A stretch of DNA of 64,000 nt from positions 992,001 through 1,056,000 of the forward strand of contig OX485806.1 in NCBI GenBank assembly GCA_950295325.1, read 5' to 3'. This document shows positions 58,236-64,000 of this stretch, piece after piece. The notes beneath the pieces were generated by a model. The model ran no database searches. It was not told the origin of the DNA and saw nothing but the letters and a program-made list of their open reading frames with translations. The stretch is from Polytrichum commune (lineage: Eukaryota > Streptophyta > Polytrichopsida > Polytrichales > Polytrichaceae). Each line of letters starts with the position of its first letter. The first letter of the stretch is position 1. The position numbers were made by a program, and so were the translations under genes.

Positions 58236-59660
58236 TTCGGTTCCGTAGGAAGTGCAATGTATTTATTGAACAATCATGTAGAAGAGTAGTGTACAATGGT
58301 GGCCATAGACCTGTGGTACTCTGGCATGGATAATAAAAACATTGTATATAATTCTATGAATGCGGAGTGGTTCAAACAAAAGTGCGATTAACCTAATGAA
58401 ATGCCTCGCTCTGCTTTGGAATTAGCAAACGCAATCTTGACATGAGGGTTGAAATGAACTTACATATTTGTTGTCAGCAGTTCTGCTCCTCGTTAATCAC
58501 CAAACATTATGAAAGTGCATAGGTTACCAAGTTTGCCAAAATTGCCAAGAGTCTACCGAGTATTTGCAAGTTCCATCAGCTGATACTGAAGCCCAAACTG
58601 GCATCATACCATTGGGCAAACAGAGGCTCAAGTTTATAAAAGCACTAGCCGTGATAAAATCATGAAAAGGGACAACTATGTACTGAATTGGGTCATCCCA
58701 TAAGAGGCCATTTTACTTAAATCATCAATTTGATGGAACAGGAAGGCCATAATCTGGACAGAGTGTAATCAAACTCCTTACCCTTGTGGCCATACATTAC
58801 ATTATATATCAACCCAATGATCCAACATTGGGACCAATGAGAAAAAAATTGGCACAAAAGCGCCATCACCTTCAAGTGCTTGAAGCCTCCACAGTGCAAC
58901 CATCTACTTTAGAGTGGACCACCATATCCCCAAAGCCTTGCCACATGCCTACAACTTGGAGGTTTGGCCTGGATTACAACCAGGAGCTTAACCACTGTTG
59001 CTTAACCTGAATTTACTTCATTCCCTGCTGATTGAAAAGACGAGCTTCTGGATCATCCGAACAGTAGCACTGCCATGAACTTTCTTAGCTTGCATGTGTA
59101 CACTCAACCACCAGAGGTTTTTCGTCAACACTCCAGCATACTATACCTATTCCACAGGATAACCTCCTGTTGTTTGTATGAATGGTACTTGGAATACCTC
59201 AAATTTCACAAGTTACAAGTGGTGGCTGTTGTTGCTTCACTTTACCTCGGAAGGATGAGAAGAACGATCGGGGTGCTGCATAAACAAACCAAATAAATCA
59301 AATAAATATGACACCAAAAAACCTGGATAATGTCAGCCTAACCAGCTAATTCATCCACATGTATGACATAGCAAAAGTGTAGCCCTTGTTAGAGTTCCCA
59401 AAGGTGTTGGAGAAGATGGGTTAAAGGTGCACCTCTCAGAAGGCTGCTTCCTCCAATGTGTTCTTCCCGTGTCTTGAAATGAGCAGGTGCTGCAGGTATG
59501 GAACTTCTGGCAAAGGGCACTACACCATCCAAAACGAGGTGCAAAAGTTAGAACACAGACTCTAGGTTTGTATCTAGATAAGAGTTGGGAAGTGTCTCTC
59601 TCCTTGAGAAATGTACAAAGATGGAATGTGACCACACATCCTGACCTTCCAGGATCATCT
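58236..59660. other. convergent intergenic region
   Basis: This holds the 3' flank of the minus-strand gene. Short frames such as 59351-59635 (minus) have no recognised domain. If the last exon of the minus-strand gene is spliced at the strong GTAAGA donor at 59761-59756, an additional terminal exon could lie here, but I cannot identify one. Confidence 0.45.
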
Positions 59661-62600
59661 TCATGTTGACTTGTTCAAGTTGTTCACAGGTCGATCAGAG
59701 TGATGCATTCTGAGGCAAGATACAGCCGTATGAGTAATATAGAAGATGAAACCCCTCTTACTTGAAACAAGGCGACGAGTTCCCATATCGCCTTCGGTTG
59801 GCGAGTCTTCAGGAATGGCAGGAGGTGCCAGCAGCAATCCGGAATTCTTGCTGCTGGTGGGCAAGCGAGAACCAGTGCTTTTCGCTCCGATGTGCGTCAT
59901 TTCATTAGTCCGCCCACCGTGCTCACTTGCCACATCGAAATCATCGTCAATGTCAGAAGGGCATTCACTTGTGATCGAGGCAGAGCAGCTCCTGTCTTTC
60001 TTCCGGCCGAATAGCAGCAACCTTTTCAAGCCGCGGGGTGATTCCTTCAGAGTCGGTGGGACTGCAGCCTTCTGTGTCACCTCCCATTTCTTGCGAAGCC
60101 GGGAGCTCGATTGCATTTCTGGTGACAGGGATTGCTGGAGCTGAACAGAAGTCAGGGCAGAGCCCTTGGGTTCATGTGTGAGCAACGTCTCTGGGGCAGG
60201 CATTGAAGGCACATCATATGGAACCCACTGTGAGGATGTTAGCTCACCAGATGGTGACGCCCGGGTCGGAATGTATGGCTCTGATGACACTTCAGGTTTT
60301 TTCAAGGTCAAGGAACCCAACAGTAGGGAGTGCAACGGGGAGGATTTACTCTTTGGAGGAATGCCTGTACTGGTCGATGATAGGCTATTCTCCGTTGCTT
60401 CATTACTCAGGAAATGTCTCAATGTCGAGGAATGTAGCTCTCCTGAGGCGAATCTTGCACGACTGGTGGAAGGGTTGTACAGACTATGGGGAGCTCTGGG
60501 AGGGCTATGTGCAGCTTCGGATTCAGCTTCCGCTTCTTGCCACTCCTCAGGTCTTATCAGCTCATAGTCGTCATCTGAAGTGACAGACATTGCCTGTGGC
60601 GGGGTGAGGAAATGGCGTGTGAGGAACGTCTCCGTGCCTCCAACGTCAAAATTTTGTAACATTCGAGGAATTCGGTGCCCACCGTCCTCTGTATCCATTT
60701 CTAGGTCAGAGTTGGAGCCTTTCTCCATCTCATTGTCATGCGTTTTCGTTGGTTCGGGAGCAGGAGCCACTTTTGATTTCTGAACATTGGGACCAGATGC
60801 AGGTCCGGCTCCTCGCCCTTTACGTTGGAAAAATTTCGAGTCCGAACTCACTGTTGATGTGCGGGATAGCCCTTTCGTGGGTTTGGCTGCTGGAACAGCT
60901 CGTGCAGCTGTAGGGATGGCTTTGGAGCCTTTAGAAGGTGCCTCTTTACTAGAGTCCGCTACTGCAGCTACACTCTTTCTTGTGCCTATAAGTCGCTTTT
61001 TGTTGTCATCAGTCGAGGTTCCGCGAGAGGTAGGGCCACCACTATTTGGTTCCAGAGGAGTTGCTGAAGCACGAGAACCTGGGAGTTTACTTCCTAAGGT
61101 ACGAGTTCTCTCGATATAAGGGCTGTTCCGGACGGCTGCCGGCTTTGTATTCTCTTTCCTAAGCTCTGCTAAGGAAGGCAGTGACCTACTCAAAGGATTC
61201 TCAACTGGAGGTGCAGATTGAGGCCTTCTTTGCAGACCTGTCCTAACCACCTTTGGTACAGATAGAGGCGCAGTCGGAGGCGTCATGGCCCCTCGTGCAA
61301 CTCCACTGCTACTGCTGTTCACTTTTGGGGGAGGTGACAATCTGCTATACAAACTAGGCTTAGTTTTGGGCGTTAAGGAGTGAGTGGGGATGAGTGACGG
61401 TGACTGAGCAGGAGTTGTTGGGGCGGCTGCAACACGTGTTGATGCAATGGAAGGAGTAGATGTTGTTGTTCCTGGTGACCGAAGGCTGCGAGTTGCGGTC
61501 CTCTCCCGCCTTTGACTAACAACTTCATCATCATCCTGCACAAAGATCTTCCTTGTGTTCATGTAGGTCATTTGGCAATAATCCACATAGAATACATCTA
61601 TCTAGTGAAATATGTATTTACTTCCCAGAACTTACCCAATTTGTAGGTGGTTCTGCAAGGGTGCTCCAGCTTCATGGCTTTTCCTCATGTCACCACACTG
61701 AGCCTCATACATGTAACTTAATAAAGCTGAAAACCAGCAGTTTACCTGGCGTAGGTAGAAACTGAGCAGGAAGACTAGTGATTGATGAAACTTCATTGGT
61801 ATTAAAAGCATGGTACTGCACATGTAGAAGGCGACTTCACAAACAGAGCTTTGAAATGGACTCAAAACATTCTCATGTGCATTATTCTTGACCTCCCTAT
61901 GAGTCACAACGCTCTATGAACACTACCACATCGAGGGGAACTGGTGACATGGATTAACCTTATGCTTATTGCTTTTGTTTGGGTCGGTCTTGGATACAGG
62001 TAGCTTGTGAGTAGGGTTGAGATCTTCCATGGCTTCATCTGCACCCTGCTTCTCTAAACCCCTTCCTTTACGTGTAGACATTTCTGCCTTCCTGCGCTCT
62101 AAGACTTCTTGCATGGACTTAAGCTTGGCCTCTTTTTCTGCCTTCTTCGTATCTGATTCTTCCCGCAGCTTGGCGTCCCTCTTTTCACGATACTGTTCAT
62201 AAAATCTTCCTTTTGGTTCTTTGGGCGAAAGTAACTCTGTTCTTGCAGCAGGCGGACCTGCAGGTGCTTGCTCAACAACACTCTTGGATGAATCCATGTC
62301 AAAGTCACCCGGGGTGCTCCAACCAGATGGTGCTCGGCTGGCTCCTTGATCAGGCAAGGAAACTTGCAGAATATGTTTAAATGAGTCTATGGTAGTCTCA
62401 ACACGCACACCATCTCTCCAACCAAGGCAAGTTTGCCCTCCGATAGCTGCCTGAACTGCAACCAGAGAACATGAAAGTAAGTTTTTACTAAGACGGGATC
62501 CCAAACACACGAGACACAGATTTTTGTTCTGTACTTCTAGTACATAAGGGTTGAAGGTTACCATCTAGTTACTGTACATCTAAATCACTGAACAACACTG

Positions 62601-64000
62601 TGAACAAGTTGTATGACAATCCTTCATTGAACAGCAACAGGTCATTGTCACATTACTTTTATGTGCAGAGGATGGTATATAATAGAAAGACATAAACCTG
62701 CAGCCATTTGACAATGCAGTATAATTATGACTTCATTTATCCCACACTGACCATTCTACAGAGAAATGGACTTCACAACCATAAAGATATAGAATCCTAT
62801 GCCCTTCTAGTTCCAGTCAAATCATAGAGTAGGTAGACAAACTGAATCAAATAAGCTCAACATGGAGTATAACACTGGTTTGCATCAAATAAAGTCCATG
62901 CTGGGAGTCTAACACCTGATGTACAGAACCACGAAATACTCCAGATTACGAAGAAGCTGAGGTTTAGGGTTTAAAGTTTAGGGTGTTAGGACAATTACTC
63001 ACCCTGTTTCAGGAGAGAATCTTTCGACTCTCCAGAATCCTGCTGAACCGCCTCATCACTCGTGTCAGCCTCCTTCAAAGCACTCTGCCCATTCCCAGTT
63101 GATTTTGTAGTTGCACTGCTTGCACTCTTCACAACCACTCCAGAACGACGCACACTAGCCCGCCCGACTTGCACTCTTCGCATTGGTGAAGATGATCGAC
63201 GCCGCGGTGAAGATGATCGTTTCGCTGCAGGAACTGAACTTTGAGGTCGTTCAGTGGCTTTAACACCTGCCGCAGGACCCTCTGCAACCTTTTTTGTTAC
63301 AGATGATAAGTGACCTGTATTTGAAACAGGAGGTGCAGCTGGAGTAGTATTTCCTTTCTCAACATCGGGCACTCCACGTGAAAGCCTTCTCTTGTGTTCT
63401 TGCCACGAAGTAGATGGAGAAGGCAACACTTTCGCATTAGGTCCAGAAGGTTTGTTACTGTTCTGTTGTTCCGGTGTGCTGGAGAGGGTTTGTCCTGGTT
63501 GTTGAGTTTGTGTTACCATCACCCGGGGAAGTGTGCGTCCAGTCGGCTCAGATTTTCCTGTGACAGTGGCCCAGCTGGGAAGAGCCTCCCCTTGCCTTGA
63601 TGGCACAATAAGGCCACTGTGCTGACCAGTAGGGCTCTGTTGGTTTCCTCGCACTGTCATGTGGTAGCCATCACTTCCGGATAACAATGGCCCACTTTTT
63701 GCCTTCACAGCCAACGGAATCTGATGAGCTAAGTACTGTGGAGGGGGACCCCATGCTCGGCGGTGTCGCTGGCCATGCACACCAAGGTTGCTTGCATCCA
63801 CCAAGTCATTCACCGGCTCACTAGAAGAAGCATCCAAAGAATGCCGAAGTCGAGGGAGCTGAGAGGAGTGTGAAATCGGCCACCGCCCAATTCCGTTTGA
63901 GTACAAGGAGGTGTTAATTGGCTGACCATTGGCCGATTCAGGTCCTTCATCCCAACTGGCTTGAGATGACGCACCACGAGCTCGCGTGTACTCACTGCTG
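59661..64000 (-). CDS. COP1-interacting protein 7 (CIP7)-like, 3' part
   Basis: Three coding segments in transcript order are 64000-63003, 62455-61959 and 61535-59661. Introns 63002-62456 and 61958-61536 are GT-AG and keep the frame (phases 1 and 0). About 1122 residues are visible; the N-terminal part is beyond the window. The first segment is Ser/Pro/Arg-rich and disordered. The second has a charged coiled-coil-like stretch, [19 protein letters not shown], then [20 protein letters not shown]. The third has [20 protein letters not shown] and near the C-terminus [17 protein letters not shown], followed by an acidic D/E run. These three motifs in this order characterise the plant CIP7 family. 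In Arabidopsis CIP7 is a nuclear partner of the COP1 ubiquitin ligase that promotes light-induced gene expression. Family membership is well supported; the light-signalling role is inferred. The final ~35 residues look unlike the family's usual C-terminus, and a strong splice donor (CAAGTAAGA, at 59763-59755) raises the possibility that the true last exon differs. Confidence 0.85.
62456..63002 (-). other. intron of the CIP7-like gene with telo-box-like run
   Basis: A 547-bp intron with donor GTGAGT at 63002-62997 and acceptor TTGCAG ending at 62456. Near its 5' end (62960-62986 on the plus strand) it contains GGTTTAGGGTTTAAAG and GTTTAGGGTG, so the transcript strand carries AAACCCTAAACC. Its significance is unknown; such runs can be functional telo-boxes or chance. 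Confidence 0.6.

Noticed and set aside
59709-59761. 52-bp intron at the end of the CIP7-like gene
   Set aside because: The donor is strong, but the only nearby acceptor would give an intron shorter than plant introns normally are, and a product with no family-like tail.
59746-61119. Several 110-133-codon plus-strand frames
   Set aside because: They are antisense shadows of the large last exon of the CIP7-like gene.

Overview
The window looks like nuclear DNA of a land plant. The evidence is two split, plant-type protein genes with GT-AG introns of roughly 110-550 bp at the right end. The remaining ~54 kb is AT-rich, gene-poor and built from small transposable elements, decayed LINEs, a tRNA-derived SINE, tandem repeats and homopolymer or microsatellite tracts. 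The LINE reverse-transcriptase wording and the MITE-dominated intergenic space would suit a non-angiosperm (fern, lycophyte or similar), but that is a guess. There are no operons, phage, CRISPR arrays or bacterial signals.

Layout. Positions 1-53,800 hold no intact gene that I can support. They contain: (i) a large group of PIF/Harbinger-like MITEs with GGGCC(A/G)CTT(C/T)ACAC termini and 3-bp TAA/TTA target duplications, best seen at 3554-4063, 13393-13927, 23682-24187, 34594-35099 and 36183-37229; (ii) at least four other short repeat families, two of them hairpin-like; (iii) a tRNA-derived SINE at 21980-22360 with a perfect 12-bp target duplication, and a 5'-truncated relative at 2720-2846 with a perfect 14-bp duplication; (iv) a 1.9-kb broken LINE on the minus strand (40430-42340) and four LINE 3'-tail remnants; (v) a nested locus at 37690-39215, where a pogo-like element carrying a CENP-B/psq helix-turn-helix remnant and a 521-bp CAG...CTG element sit inside one older repeat; (vi) tandem arrays at 12006-12420, 17765-18215 and 23520-25490, a duplication at 11247-11795 and a CATGGGTGGG minisatellite at 49097-49443; (vii) a strongly G/T-rich block at 44400-47600 and an AT-rich block at 50530-52300.

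Positions 54,345-64,000 are the gene-bearing part. The plus-strand gene 54513-56698 has five exons that join in frame to 432 codons plus a stop. It encodes a predicted plastid-targeted protein of the At4g37920 (endoribonuclease E-like) family. A decayed DNA-level copy of its last two exons and the intron between them follows at 57690-58235. On the minus strand, 59661-64000 is the 3' part of a COP1-interacting protein 7 (CIP7)-like gene, whose 5' end lies beyond the window. The two genes converge on a ~3-kb interval and need not act together: one product is predicted for the chloroplast, the other belongs to a nuclear light-signalling family.

Most interesting points: the nested pogo/hAT-like/old-repeat locus, the SINE family with intact target duplications and a conserved 3' hairpin plus GAA/TTC tail, the 137-bp tandem units that each end in a MITE terminus, the MITE inserted in a ~245-bp satellite-like array, and the exon-4/5 pseudo-duplication. 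No clearly new functional system was found; the novelty lies in uncatalogued repeat families.
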